From NCBI RefSeq assembly GCF_003244315.1, contig NZ_QKWH01000010.1:53675-117674 (forward strand): 64,000 nt of DNA, in the 5' to 3' direction. Positions 32,819 through 41,673 of this stretch are shown here, piece after piece; position 1 is the first letter of the stretch, and every line of letters starts with the position of its first letter. The DNA is from Xylanimonas oleitrophica (GTDB lineage: Bacteria > Actinomycetota > Actinomycetes > Actinomycetales > Cellulomonadaceae). Below the pieces are notes generated by a model. It saw only the letters and a program-made list of their open reading frames with translations. It was not told the origin of the DNA and made no database searches. Position numbers and translations under genes: made by a program.

Positions 32819-33568
32819 CTATCGGGTAGTTCGGCTGCCGTTCGGCTTCTTCTTCCCGTGGTACATGAGCGTGAAGCCCCAACCGGCCCACTCCATGGGC
32901 CAGGCCCAGGCGCGGGCCCACGCCGGCCCGAGATACTTCTCCAGGCCCCGCCGGATCCACCAAGCGGTGGGGATGTGGCGGTAGCCCTTGTGGGCGAGCG
33001 GGGTCGCGGAGTGCAGGCGGACGGTGGAGAAGTACTCGCCGGTGAGATCGGTCAGTTCGTCGCGGGAGAACCAGCGGCGACGCTGGTCCGGGTGCGGCGG
33101 GGCGATGATGCAGTGGTTCTGCAGCACGGGCCGGTTCTGGGTAGCGAGCATCAGGTGACCGCCATCAGCCAGGAGGTCGTGCACGCGGGCGATGAATGCC
33201 TGGTGGTCCTCGACATGGGACAGGACTTCGAGTCCCACGATGACGTCGAAGGATCCGAGGGGAAGGTCGACGTCGAGGACGTCGCCGGTGAAGAACGTCG
33301 CCTGCGGGACGCGCTCACGCGCACGTTCGAGGACGGTCGGACTGAGGTCGACTCCGGTAACGGTTCCGTACTCGACGAGTTGGTCGACGAACCAACCTGC
33401 GCCGCACCCGACCTCGAGGATTCGCAGGTCGCGGCGGCTGCTCTGGTCGAGCCACTTCCTGACGAAGTAGGCCTGCCGGTGAGAGACCTCCGACTGGCCG
33501 CGCTCCCGGTTCTCCGCGTTCCACTGGTCCCAGTAGGCGGCTTCGCGCGACTCTGATGTCTGCACCAT
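32819..33568 (-). CDS. Class I SAM-dependent methyltransferase
   Basis: 249 residues from ATG 33568 (MVQTSESREAAYWDQWN). SAM-binding motif I is ILEVGCGAGWFVDQLVEYG, followed by VTGVDLSPTVLERA, the acidic VLDVDLPLGSFDVIV and LLADGGHLMLATQNRP. The C-terminal third has an aromatic segment (AWARAWAWPMEWAGWGFTLMYHGKKK) that may associate with the membrane. It lacks the paired cysteines of ArsM arsenite methyltransferases. Enzymes of this shape act on lipids, sugars or quinones; the substrate is unknown. It lies at the edge between arsenic and copper genes. Confidence 0.8.
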   Translation of the reverse strand: MVQTSESREAAYWDQWNAENRERGQSEVSHRQAYFVRKWLDQSSRRDLRILEVGCGAGWFVDQLVEYGTVTGVDLSPTVLERARERVPQATFFTGDVLDVDLPLGSFDVIVGLEVLSHVEDHQAFIARVHDLLADGGHLMLATQNRPVLQNHCIIAPPHPDQRRRWFSRDELTDLTGEYFSTVRLHSATPLAHKGYRHIPTAWWIRRGLEKYLGPAWARAWAWPMEWAGWGFTLMYHGKKKPNGSRTTR

Positions 33569-34030
33569 GCTTGAGCATCCCAGGCCGGGCCCAATGCAGT
33601 CACGGGTGAACCTGAGCCTGAGCCCAGCGATGCGCCCCCACGTGATCTCTCCGGCCGGATCGCCGAAGGTCTCGGCCAGGGCGAGGCCCTTGGTCATCTC
33701 CGTGGGGGCGACCCAGGCATAGGTCTCCACGGCGCGCTGGGCCACGTGGGCCAGGACGGCGCAGGCGCCACGGATGAGGGGCGTGGGCCGTCGTCGGTGG
33801 TGGGAGCTCGGCGCACGGCGATGAGGTGGGGTGCGTACCGGGTGCACGAGCCAGCCGAGGATCACGGCGCCGAGGATCACGAGCGGGAAGGGGGGCGGCG
33901 AGCACGATCCGCGGCTGCCTGCCGAGCCGGCGCGCGATCCTTACTACTCGGCGCCGGAGCCCGGCGGCGAGCAAACCGCGGGGTGTCTACCGTCGGGAAG
34001 CCGAAGCCATGGATGAAGGGACGGTGCCGG
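33569..34030. other. Region with an open but unassigned minus-strand frame
   Basis: The methyltransferase frame stays open for a further 100 codons upstream, to 33880 (including AVETYAWVAPTEMTKGLALAETFGDPAGEITW), and a second frame is open at 33600-33974. Neither has a recognisable domain. A hydrophobic stretch (MILGAVILGWLVHPV) starts the first. It could be the damaged end of another gene. The plus strand holds no good gene before 34031. Confidence 0.3.
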
Positions 34031-34588
34031 ATGTCTGCCCAGGAGCACAAGGAGGGCGGCCGCGGAAGAGGGCGGACGTACGCGCGGTTCGCCGCCATGA
34101 TCGCGACTTCCACCGTCGTGATGTTCGGGCTCACCTACACGAACGTCTTCGCGCTCGACCACGTTCGGTTCAGTGAGGAACGGGTCTACATGGCCGTCCT
34201 GATGGGCTCGGCGATGGCGCTCATCATGCTCGGATTCATGTGGGGACACATGTACCGCGACGTACGCGCGAACGTCGCGGTCGTCCTGGTCGCGGTAGTT
34301 GTCGGCACGGGTGCGCTCGCCTTGTCACGGTCGCAGGCACTCGTCGATGACCGCGCCTACATGAAGGGGATGATCCCGCACCACTCGATCGCGATCCTCA
34401 CGAGCGAACGTGCCGACATCGACGACGTCCGGGTCCGTCAGCTCGCTGACGAGATCAGCGCCACCCAGCATCGCGAGATCGTGGAGATGGAGTGGCTGAT
34501 CGAGGACATCGCACGCAATGGCACCGCGTCCACGGCTGAGGAGGCTGCCGCCAGGCCGGTGCCGAGCTTCTCTCCTTCGGACGACTGA
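34031..34588 (+). CDS. DUF305 membrane-anchored protein
   Basis: 185 residues from ATG 34031. The N-terminus is basic (RGRGRTYARF), followed by three membrane segments (MIATSTVVMFGLTYTNVFAL, YMAVLMGSAMALIMLGFMWG, VAVVLVAVVVGTGALAL). The DUF305 signature MKGMIPHHSIAILTSERADID follows, with RQLADEISATQHREIVEMEWLI. DUF305 proteins are four-helix bundles with His and Met ligands found with copper-resistance genes. A membrane-anchored variety with one half-domain is seen here, facing the outside. ATG 34013 in frame is an alternative start. Confidence 0.8.
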   Translation: MSAQEHKEGGRGRGRTYARFAAMIATSTVVMFGLTYTNVFALDHVRFSEERVYMAVLMGSAMALIMLGFMWGHMYRDVRANVAVVLVAVVVGTGALALSRSQALVDDRAYMKGMIPHHSIAILTSERADIDDVRVRQLADEISATQHREIVEMEWLIEDIARNGTASTAEEAAARPVPSFSPSDD

Positions 34589-34697
34589 GGCGAGGCCCGC
34601 ACCGCGCACGGCCGAGAGTCACACCGCCTGCTCGCCGGCGTCTACCCGATCTCACACGTTGCGAACTCCCCGCGCTTGAACACCTCACATGGTTGCC

Positions 34698-35654
34698 TCA
34701 TGAGATCTCCGCCATCGAGATCCACGTGATTCCGAGATCGGTGCTGATCATGAGGCGCTGATCGGTGGCGACGACGAGGTGCGATGTGGCATCGGGGCCG
34801 ACCGCCACGGTCATCGCCTCAAGGGGTTCCCCGTCGGCGGTGCCGTGGGCCTCCCAGTTGGTCGCGGACGCTGTGGCTGTCCACACGAGGCCGCTGGTGT
34901 CGATCCCGACGATATCTCCGGTTGTCGTCGCTTCCACGAAGACCAGCAGCGGGGCGTTCGCGAGTACCGAGAAGCTCTGCCCGAAGTCCTGGCTGATCTG
35001 GACGCCGTCGGGCGTCGTGGCAATGATCTGGTTGGGGTCGTCAGGAAGGAACGCCAGGTCGTGGGCTGCGACCGTGGCGCCGTGCTTCCAGGTGCGGCCG
35101 GCGTCGTTGCTGGTCAGGAGAGTAGAGCTGGCCGAATCCAGGCCGACGATTCGTTCGGCGCCGGCGTTGTCCGTCGCGGCGAGGGCATGGAAGTCGACTT
35201 CGCCCGCAAGGGACACGGGTTCCCACGTCTGTGCCCGGTCGGTGGAGCGGATCAGGCCGAGGTTTGGTGCGGCAAGGTCGGTGGCCTCGCCGGGCCCAGG
35301 GTGCCCGGAGGCCAGCAGCGAGCCATCCGGGGCGAGGGTCATGCCCATCGTGTCTTGAGTGCCCGAGCCGAGGCGCTGCGCAGTGGCCCGGTCGGCCTCG
35401 GCGGGTGCTGTGGGATCTGGTAGGGCCCACACCCCGGCGTGTGTGGCTGCGTACAAGGCACGGTCTTGCTCGTCGAAGACGAGGGAGTGCAGGTGGGAGA
35501 ACTCGGCCCGGTTCAGCGTGGCGCCGGACGGGTTTGCGGATCCCTCGCTGGGTGACTCGCCGGGCGGCTCGGGGGATGCGGAGCACGCGGTCAGGATGAG
35601 CATCAGCGCGGCGGCCGTGGGGATGCGGAGGCGTGCGAGGGCAGGGGGGATCAT
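34698..35654 (-). CDS. Exported lipoprotein with BNR/sialidase-like repeats (F510_1955-type)
   Basis: 318 residues from ATG 35654. The signal peptide ends with lipobox LILTACSAS. The mature part has beta-propeller-like repeats with Asp-box motifs (STDRAQTWEPV, SNDAGRTWKHG, SQDFGQSFSV, STDLGITWISM). FSHLHSLVFDEQDRALYAATHAGVW is the family opening. Named in databases as a glycosylhydrolase, but no catalytic residues are evident. It commonly accompanies DUF305 and copper genes. It is probably co-transcribed with the DUF305 lipoprotein upstream (gap 88 bases). Confidence 0.78.
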   Translation of the reverse strand: MIPPALARLRIPTAAALMLILTACSASPEPPGESPSEGSANPSGATLNRAEFSHLHSLVFDEQDRALYAATHAGVWALPDPTAPAEADRATAQRLGSGTQDTMGMTLAPDGSLLASGHPGPGEATDLAAPNLGLIRSTDRAQTWEPVSLAGEVDFHALAATDNAGAERIVGLDSASSTLLTSNDAGRTWKHGATVAAHDLAFLPDDPNQIIATTPDGVQISQDFGQSFSVLANAPLLVFVEATTTGDIVGIDTSGLVWTATASATNWEAHGTADGEPLEAMTVAVGPDATSHLVVATDQRLMISTDLGITWISMAEIS

Positions 35655-35742
35655 GGAATGTCCTAGGGCGGGAAGGTGAGGCGGGCGGGCAGGGCGAGCC
35701 GGTGGTGCGCCGGGCTCGGATGGCCGGCGCACCACCGTCGGG

Positions 35743-36360
35743 TCACTGCTGGGCGAGCAGGTCTGTCATCGTCGAGATCTCTGCCTGCTGGGTGTCAACG
35801 ATGCTCTCCGCCATGGCGATCGCGTCCGGGTTCTGCCCTTCGTCGACCTCGGTCTGTGCCATCGCGATGGCGCCCTGGTGGTGGGAGATCATCTGCGACA
35901 GGAACAGGCGTCCGGCCTCGGCTCCGCTAGCGTCCTCGAGGGCCTCCATATCGTCTGCACTCATCATCCCGTTCATGGACCCGTGGTCCATCGATCCCAT
36001 CGAGTCCATCGACCCGGACTCAGGGACGGGTGCTCCCCACTGCTCGAGCCACTGGGTGAGCTGCTCGATCTCCGGGGCCTGCGCCTCCTTGATCTGGGCA
36101 GCGAGGTCCAAGACCCGCGGGTCGATCCCCGATTTGTCGGTGATCAGGTCCGACATCTCAACCGCCTGCTGGTGGTGCGGGATCATCATCTGCGCGAACT
36201 CGACGTCCGCGTCGTTGAACTGGGTCGATGCGTCCGGCGATTGCTCGGCCGCCGGACTCGACATCGTGGACATGTCGTGGGCGGGCTCCTGCGTGTTCGA
36301 GCAGGCGCCAAGCACCGCCACGCCGACGATCAGGAGAGCGGGCACAAGGGTGCGCTTCAT
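35743..36360 (-). CDS. DUF305 lipoprotein, two-domain
   Basis: 205 residues from ATG 36360. Signal peptide MKRTLVPALLIVGVAVLGAC with lipobox LGAC. Two repeats of the DUF305 motif: VEFAQMMIPHHQQAVEMSDLI and FLSQMISHHQGAIAMAQTEV. Between them is a Met-rich linker (SMDSMGSMDHGSMNGMMS), typical of extracellular copper binding. It is likely an outer-face copper-binding or sequestration protein. Confidence 0.88.
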   Translation of the reverse strand: MKRTLVPALLIVGVAVLGACSNTQEPAHDMSTMSSPAAEQSPDASTQFNDADVEFAQMMIPHHQQAVEMSDLITDKSGIDPRVLDLAAQIKEAQAPEIEQLTQWLEQWGAPVPESGSMDSMGSMDHGSMNGMMSADDMEALEDASGAEAGRLFLSQMISHHQGAIAMAQTEVDEGQNPDAIAMAESIVDTQQAEISTMTDLLAQQ

Positions 36361-36459
36361 CAGGATGGGGCCTTTCTTGGGTAGATCCACTGGCGGACGG
36401 GAACGTCCTGGCACTAGAAGCCGGCGACGCGTCAAGGCTCGACGCGTCGCCTCAGGGAT

Positions 36460-36900
36460 CTACGTCCGAGAAATGCTCAACGCATGCAGTGATGGGGCGC
36501 GGGCGACGAGTGCCCGCGCGAGCTGCGCGGGCCGTGGCCCTGCCCGCGTCTCACTGACCATGAAGAAGAGGCGCCGCACCGGCACCGCAAGGGTCAGCAG
36601 CACGACGAGCACCATCAGACACATCGCGGTCATCAGCTCGCTTCCGCCACAACTGTGGTCACAGGATGGCGAGCCGTCGTCCTCGTGGTCGATGGCATCC
36701 ACGACCGTTCCCGCCGCGTGAGGAGACACAGCAGTCTGCGCCGCCTCAGCCATCACGGATGGGGCTGCGTGAGCGCTCGAGGAGCCACTCATCGCGTGCA
36801 TCGTCACGACGCCAAGGATCAGCAGGACGACCATGAGCGCAGCACCGAGCCGCCGACGAGGATCGGCCAACAGTAGGCGAAGGGTGCGCAGCGCGAGCAT
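36460..36900 (-). CDS. DUF6153-like membrane protein
   Basis: 146 residues from ATG 36900. One N-terminal hydrophobic segment (AALMVVLLILGVVTMHAMSG) and one C-terminal (MTAMCLMVLVVLLTLAVPV). Between them SPSCDHSCGGSELMTAMC holds a Cys/His/Met cluster. Arrangement and the Met-His after the first segment match DUF6153 proteins, which lie beside DUF305 genes in Actinobacteria. It is probably a membrane copper-handling protein (inference). Confidence 0.65.
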   Translation of the reverse strand: MLALRTLRLLLADPRRRLGAALMVVLLILGVVTMHAMSGSSSAHAAPSVMAEAAQTAVSPHAAGTVVDAIDHEDDGSPSCDHSCGGSELMTAMCLMVLVVLLTLAVPVRRLFFMVSETRAGPRPAQLARALVARAPSLHALSISRT

Positions 36901-36902
36901 GA

Positions 36903-36938
36903 CTCGCACGAGCGTAACGAATCCCGCGCTCGTGCGAG
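36903..36938. promoter_or_regulatory. Perfect inverted repeat upstream of the DUF6153-like gene
   Basis: CTCGCACGAGCG and CGCTCGTGCGAG are perfect 12-base arms with a 12-base spacer, starting two bases from the ATG at 36900. This could be an operator or a leader hairpin blocking the start. The sequence is not of the GGGGTA type found at the CopB genes. Confidence 0.5.
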
Positions 36939-37088
36939 CGACGCCCTGTTGGTCCCGCCCCGAACTCGGCATTGCAGCGGCGATGCCCGTGGCCTGATTG
37001 CCAGCCGACGACCATCGCGCGCGCCGACCGGGCGGGGGCCGAGGGGCCTTGCTCGCGTGGGGGCTACGCGCAGGGGTGTCATGGCGTC

Positions 37089-37104
37089 GTTATCTTTTCG
37101 TGAC
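37089..37104 (+). promoter_or_regulatory. MtrA-type box upstream of riboswitch 1
   Basis: GTTATCTTTTCGTGAC: two GTNAC-like half-sites in direct repeat. The second copy of the hydrolase module has GTTATCGCTCCGTGAC at the same relative place. MtrA, the actinobacterial cell-wall response regulator, binds such repeats before wall-hydrolase genes. Confidence 0.5.
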
Positions 37105-37194
37105 TTTCGGCGAGGCCTCGGGTACATTCGGCCCACCTCACATCGTGGGGTGCACGGGCGGGCGCCGAGCCCTGCCGCCGCCGCGTGCACGTCA

Positions 37195-37327
37195 ACACCC
37201 GGCAGGGACGGGGGAACCACTTTCGGGCGCCGCTGTTCGGCGTCCTCGGGGTGAAGCCATGCGAGCAACGCTCGCTGGCCGGGTCAGTCTCCGACCCGAA
37301 TCCGACAGCTAACCTCGCAGGCGCCAG
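37195..37327 (+). promoter_or_regulatory. Cyclic di-AMP riboswitch (ydaO/yuaA type) controlling the D,D-carboxypeptidase gene
   Basis: Conserved elements in order: CGGGGGAACCAC, CCTCGGGGTGAAGCC, GCGAGCAACGCTCGC, GCCGGGTCAG, CCGACCCGAATCCGACAGC, TAACCTCGCAGGCG. These match the actinobacterial ydaO class, which switches genes off at high c-di-AMP and mostly precedes wall hydrolases. It ends 86 bases before the ATG at 37414. A second copy lies at 57470-57600. Confidence 0.9.
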
Positions 37328-37413
37328 GAGATACCGATGCTCGTTCACCTGCGCTCTACCCGCCTGTGCCACACTGCGGCACCCGCGAGCCGCCTCCGTT
37401 TCGGGGGCCTCGC

Positions 37414-38310
37414 ATGAAGCACGGCACCACCGATCCAGCCCGCCGGCCCCGCCCGAACCGCAACCGCGCCACAGGCGGCCGCCACGCCCAGGACCGCCGG
37501 CCGGGCCCACGGTCGGGCGCCCGTGTTCTCGGCGGAAGCATCGGCCTTGCCGCCATGGTCGCCACGACGGCGGCCTTCGCGATCACCTCGAGCGAGAGCC
37601 AGGACGCCCACGCCGAGCCGCTCAGACAACCCGCGGATGTCCGAGCACAGGAGGCGAGCGAAGCCTCACGGGCGGTGACTGCCGCCCCGCCCATCGTGGT
37701 CGACCGGTCCGCCAAGATTTCCAGGGCCGAGGAGCGGCTAAAGATCGAGATCGAGCCGGCACCCCCCGAGCCGAAGCCGACCCCGCCGCCGGAAACACGG
37801 CCGGAATCAGAGTCGGAAGCGGGGGCGGACGCACCGCGGGAAGATGCGGCCGGCAGCGCACCCGCAGGCTCACTGCCCGGCTGCGCCGTCGCGGTCGAGC
37901 AGGGGTGGGAGAACGGCCAGGTCCCGGACGACCAGCTGTGCTCACCCTGGGACGGGGCACAGCAGGTCCGTGCGGATGCCGCCCAGGCGTTGGCGGAGCT
38001 GAACGAGGCCTACACGGTCCGGTTCGGTGAGTCGATGTGCCTCACGGACGGCTACCGCTCCTACGACCAGCAGGTCGCGACAAAGGCAGCCAAGGGATAC
38101 CTCGCCGCCACTCCAGGCACGTCGAACCATGGTTGGGGCCTCGCGGTCGACCTGTGCGCGGAGTCCTACTCCGGGGAGCGATGGGACTGGCTTGCTGACC
38201 AGGCACAGACCTCCGGCTGGGACAACCCCGACTGGGCACGGCCCGGCGGCTCCAAGTACGAGCCGTGGCACTGGGAGTACGTCGACGCCGTCGCCGCTCA
38301 GTCATCTTGA
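37414..38310 (+). CDS. Exported D,D-carboxypeptidase of the VanY/M15 family
   Basis: 298 residues from ATG 37414. A long basic N-terminus is followed by a membrane segment (VLGGSIGLAAMVATTAAFAI). A Pro/Glu-rich linker (PPEPKPTPPPETRPESES) spans about 100-160. The M15 domain has TDGYRSYDQQV, the zinc motif SNHGWGLAVDLC (HxxxxxxD) and the catalytic EPWHWEYV. It trims peptidoglycan stem peptides outside the cell. It is riboswitch-controlled. The same domain organisation recurs at 55770-56672. Confidence 0.88.
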   Translation: MKHGTTDPARRPRPNRNRATGGRHAQDRRPGPRSGARVLGGSIGLAAMVATTAAFAITSSESQDAHAEPLRQPADVRAQEASEASRAVTAAPPIVVDRSAKISRAEERLKIEIEPAPPEPKPTPPPETRPESESEAGADAPREDAAGSAPAGSLPGCAVAVEQGWENGQVPDDQLCSPWDGAQQVRADAAQALAELNEAYTVRFGESMCLTDGYRSYDQQVATKAAKGYLAATPGTSNHGWGLAVDLCAESYSGERWDWLADQAQTSGWDNPDWARPGGSKYEPWHWEYVDAVAAQSS

Positions 38311-38572
38311 GCTTCACCCGCGCAGTGACCGCGCGAGGCGGGAGCTGCACGCGATGCGTCCGGCCCTGCGACCAGCGTGATCCGTGCCAGGGCGTCCTGC
38401 TGGCGTGCGTGGTCGCGCCCAGGATCGGTGAGCGTGCACCGGATCAATCCCGCGCCGTGAGGCCGGGGTGCTCGGATGTGTCGGGCGTGCGGTCGGCGCG
38501 GTTCGTACGGTGGGATCGGTGCTCACCGTCGGGGGTCGGGCAGGTCGGCCGCGGTGGGTCGAGGAGGTCGTC
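38311..38572. other. Leader/promoter stretch before the copper-storage gene
   Basis: About 260 bases with no gene. No GGGGTA palindrome is present. GAGGAGG at 38561-38567 is the ribosome binding site of the next gene and fixes its GTG start. Confidence 0.35.
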
Positions 38573-38977
38573 GTGAGCGTGACGCGAGAGATGGTCGAGA
38601 CGTTTCCGGGCGAGGGGTTCGCGCCCTCGTCGGAGCTGGTGGCCTGTATCGAAGCGTGCCTCGGGTGTGCTCAGTCATGCACGGCGTGCGCGGACGCGTG
38701 CTTGAGCGAGGAGCACGTGGGCGAGCTGCGCCGGTGCATCCGGCTCAACGCCGACTGCGCCGACGTGTGCTCGACCACCGCGGCGGTGCTGAGCCGGCAG
38801 ACGTCGCCGGACCTGGAACTCGTGCGTGCGGTGTTGCAGGCGTGCATGACGGCTTGCGCTGCGTGCGGGACCGAGTGCGAGCAGCACGCACAGATGCACG
38901 AGCACTGCGCGGTGTGCGCGCGAGCGTGCAGGGCGTGCGAGCAGGCATGCCGGGCACTGCTGGCTGAGCTGGGCTGA
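38573..38977 (+). CDS. Four-helix-bundle copper-storage protein (Csp-like), copy 1
   Basis: 134 residues from GTG 38573, five bases after GAGGAGG. Cys-rich helices: CIEACLGCAQSCTACADACL, CIRLNADCADVC, CMTACAACGTECEQHAQMHEHC and CARACRACEQACR. Seventeen or more cysteines point into the bundle and bind many Cu(I), as in Csp3-type cytosolic proteins. No signal peptide, so cytoplasmic. It lies between the D,D-carboxypeptidase and the CopB ATPase. Its paralogue is at 58070. Confidence 0.9.
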   Translation: MSVTREMVETFPGEGFAPSSELVACIEACLGCAQSCTACADACLSEEHVGELRRCIRLNADCADVCSTTAAVLSRQTSPDLELVRAVLQACMTACAACGTECEQHAQMHEHCAVCARACRACEQACRALLAELG

Positions 38978-39018
38978 GCTGGGCTGAGCCGCGTAGAGCT
39001 CAGCTCGGGGAGCTGTTT
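38960..39018. repeat. Short direct repeats and stem after the copper-storage gene
   Basis: GCTGAGCTGG occurs in tandem at the gene end (GCTGAGCTGGGCTGAGCTGG), followed by GAGCTCAGCTC. They could pair as a terminator. The repeat adds or removes codons only after the stop. Confidence 0.35.
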
Positions 39019-39192
39019 CTGGACAGTGGTTGGGTCGACGGGGATGCCACCCGATGACTGCCCGCCGTCACTTCGCTGTTCGCCGGTCGCCGGTCAGACT
39101 TCGAGGGCCTGCTCATCGCGGCGCTGCTGCTGGCATTCGGGACGAGGCGCGCGGTGAGCGCATCGGCCACGGCACGCGGGCCTCGCCGACGA

Positions 39193-39211
39193 AATACCCT
39201 GCCGGGGTATT
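39193..39211 (+). promoter_or_regulatory. CsoR/CstR-type operator before CopB copy 1
   Basis: AATACCC-TGCCG-GGGTATT: perfect 7-base arms. Copper-sensing CsoR proteins bind TACCC...GGGTA dyads. It lies 46 bases before the ATG. Confidence 0.65.
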
Positions 39212-39256
39212 CTGTTGTGCTGGTCGCGCCGTCGCATCTCGAGAGGAAGTTCGGTC

Positions 39257-41545
39257 ATGAAGCCTCACGGTCATGAAGAGCACGAACCGAACCTGGCCGG
39301 CCAGCTCCATCGGAGGCAGGCTGGGGTCGAGACGACAAGCGGCGAGAGCGACACGCCGCACGGCTCGCCCGAGCATGTCCACCACGAGGAGTCCCACACC
39401 GGGCACCACGGGGCGCAGGGCACCGTCTCTGAACAACCTTCGAACCATGCCGATCACCAGGATCACGCTGGACACGACCAGCATTCAGAACATGGCGGTC
39501 ACGGCGGTCATGGCGGTCACGGGAACCACGGGGACCACGTCGGGCAGTTCCGCCGGCTGTTCTGGATCATGTTGGTTCTCGCGGTCCCGGTCGTTGCGAC
39601 CTCGAGCATGTTCGCGATGGTTCTCGGGTACGAGCTGCCCGACGTGCCGGGGCTGGGGCTGATCTCTCCGGTGCTCGGCACCGTCATGTATGTGTGGGGT
39701 GGGCGGCCCTTCTTGACGGGCGCGGTGTCGGAGATCCGGGCGGGTAAGCCCGGGATGATGCTGCTCATCGGCCTGGCGATCACCGTCGCGTTCGTCGCGT
39801 CGTGGGGCGCGAGCCTGGGCCTGCTCGACCACCAGCTCGACTTCTGGTGGGAGCTGGCGCTGCTGATCGTGATCATGCTGCTGGGGCACTGGATCGAGAT
39901 GCGGTCCCTCGCGCAGACGACCTCGGCCCTGGATTCCCTGGCCGCGTTGCTGCCGGACGAGGCCGAGCGGGTCGAAGGCGACGAGGTCGTCACCGTGGCG
40001 CCAGCGGACCTTCGCGTGGGTGACGTCGTCGTGGTCCGCCCTGGCGGAAGGGTCTCGGCGGACGGCAGGATCGTGGACGGCGCCGCGAGTATGGACGAGT
40101 CGATGATCACCGGAGAGTCGCGCACCGTGCGGCGTGGCAGCGGTGACGTCGTCGTGGCCGGCACCGTCGCGACGGACTCGGGTCTGCGGGTGGAGGTCAC
40201 TGCGGTCGGGCAGGACACTGCCCTGGCGGGCATCCAGCGCCTGGTCACCGAGGCGCAGAGCTCCAGCTCACGCGCCCAGCGCCTGGCCGACACCGCAGCC
40301 GGGTGGTTGTTCTGGTTCGCCCTCGGCGCCGCGGTGCTCACAGCCGCGGCGTGGACCGTCCTCGGCATGCCTGACGCCGCGGTGATCCGGACGGTGACCG
40401 TCCTCGTCATCGCATGCCCGCACGCCCTGGGCCTGGCCATCCCGCTCGTGGTGTCCATCGCGACCGAACGTGCCGCGCGCGGTGGCGTCCTGATCAAGGA
40501 CCGGCTCGCACTGGAGAGCATGCGCACCGTCGACGCAGTGCTGTTCGACAAGACCGGCACCCTGACCAAGGGCGAGCCCACCGTGACCGCGATCGAGGCC
40601 ACCGGCGACCACGACGAGGACACCGTCCTCACCCTGGCCGCGGCCGCGGAGTCCGACTCCGAGCACCCGCTCGCCCGGGCCATCGTCCGCGCAGCACGCG
40701 AGAAGAAGCTGTCTGTCCCGCCCGCTCGAGACTTCGAGTCGTCGCCGGCGGTCGGGGTCCGGGCCACCGTCGAGGGCCGGCAGGTCGAGGTCGGGGGGCC
40801 CAATCTGCTGCACGAGCGATCGGCGCAGGAGCTGACGGTCACCGACCGGTGGCGCGAGTCGGGCGCCATCATCCTGCACGTCCTGATCGACGGACACGTC
40901 GCCGGGGCCCTTCGCCTGGCTGACGAGATCCGCCCTGAGTCCCGCGAGGCGGTTACCGCGCTGCACCGGCGCGGTGTGCAGGTCGTGATGATCACCGGCG
41001 ACGCCGAAGCGGTGGCCGCGTCCGTGGCCCGCGAGCTCGGCGTCGAACGCTACTTCGCCGGTGTGCGGCCCGAGGACAAGTCCGCCAAGGTCCAGCAGCT
41101 GCAGCACGAAGGTCGCAAGGTCGCCATGGTCGGGGACGGCGTGAACGATGCGCCCGCGCTCGCCCAGGCGGACGTCGGCATCGCGATCGGCGCCGGCACC
41201 GACGTCGCCATCGCGTCCGCCGGGGTCATCCTGGCCAGCGACGACCCCCGATCGGTGCTGTCCGTGATCGAGCTGTCACGGGCGAGCTACCGCAAGATGA
41301 AGCAGAACCTGTGGTGGGCCGCGGGCTACAACCTCATCTCCGTCCCGCTCGCCGCCGGCGTGCTAGCTCCCATCGGGTTCGTCATGCCGATGTCCGTCGG
41401 AGCCCTACTCATGTCCGCCTCGACCGTCGTCGTCGCCCTCAACGCCCAGCTCCTACGCCGCCTGGACCTGCACCCTGAGACCAGCACCCAGGCCATCCTC
41501 GGAGAACCAAGCCACGACGCCGAACGAAAGGACGTGCACGCATGA
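39257..41545 (+). CDS. copB: P1B-type copper-exporting ATPase (CopB type), copy 1
   Basis: 762 residues from ATG 39257, behind GAGAGGAAG. The first 95 residues are His-rich (HGGHGGHGGHGNHGDH) with no CxxC heavy-metal domain. Membrane helices frame the actuator motif MITGES; the metal site is ACPHALGL (Cys387-Pro-His), typical of P1B-3 ATPases for Cu(I)/Cu(II) or Ag. The phosphorylated Asp431 is in DKTGTLTKGEP, and MVGDGVNDAPALAQADVG closes the ATP domain. It pumps copper out of the cytoplasm. It is very similar to the product at 61633. Confidence 0.94.
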   Translation: MKPHGHEEHEPNLAGQLHRRQAGVETTSGESDTPHGSPEHVHHEESHTGHHGAQGTVSEQPSNHADHQDHAGHDQHSEHGGHGGHGGHGNHGDHVGQFRRLFWIMLVLAVPVVATSSMFAMVLGYELPDVPGLGLISPVLGTVMYVWGGRPFLTGAVSEIRAGKPGMMLLIGLAITVAFVASWGASLGLLDHQLDFWWELALLIVIMLLGHWIEMRSLAQTTSALDSLAALLPDEAERVEGDEVVTVAPADLRVGDVVVVRPGGRVSADGRIVDGAASMDESMITGESRTVRRGSGDVVVAGTVATDSGLRVEVTAVGQDTALAGIQRLVTEAQSSSSRAQRLADTAAGWLFWFALGAAVLTAAAWTVLGMPDAAVIRTVTVLVIACPHALGLAIPLVVSIATERAARGGVLIKDRLALESMRTVDAVLFDKTGTLTKGEPTVTAIEATGDHDEDTVLTLAAAAESDSEHPLARAIVRAAREKKLSVPPARDFESSPAVGVRATVEGRQVEVGGPNLLHERSAQELTVTDRWRESGAIILHVLIDGHVAGALRLADEIRPESREAVTALHRRGVQVVMITGDAEAVAASVARELGVERYFAGVRPEDKSAKVQQLQHEGRKVAMVGDGVNDAPALAQADVGIAIGAGTDVAIASAGVILASDDPRSVLSVIELSRASYRKMKQNLWWAAGYNLISVPLAAGVLAPIGFVMPMSVGALLMSASTVVVALNAQLLRRLDLHPETSTQAILGEPSHDAERKDVHA

Positions 41546-41589
41546 CCACCCCGCCTTCTGGCGCCCGTGCACAGCGTCTCCAGCCCTGA
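41542..41589 (+). pseudogene. Truncated 15-residue ORF coupled to CopB
   Basis: ATG overlaps the copB stop (ATGA) and runs 15 codons (MTTPPSGARAQRLQP). The overlap suggests that a longer gene, perhaps another copper protein, once followed and was cut off. The rest, 41590-41673, shows nothing. Confidence 0.3.
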
Positions 41590-41673
41590 ACGGCCTGCTG
41601 ACGAACCCGCCGCCGTCGACGTCAGCATCAGGACGTAGCGCAGCCGGTTGCACGGTGGAAGGCTGCTGGCGTG

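Noticed and set aside
32819..33568. Arsenite methyltransferase ArsM
   Set aside because: General SAM motifs only; the conserved cysteines of ArsM are absent, and it faces the copper side.
34698..35654. True sialidase or glycoside hydrolase
   Set aside because: Asp-box-like repeats are present but no catalytic Arg triad or Tyr/Glu pair was seen; family name only.
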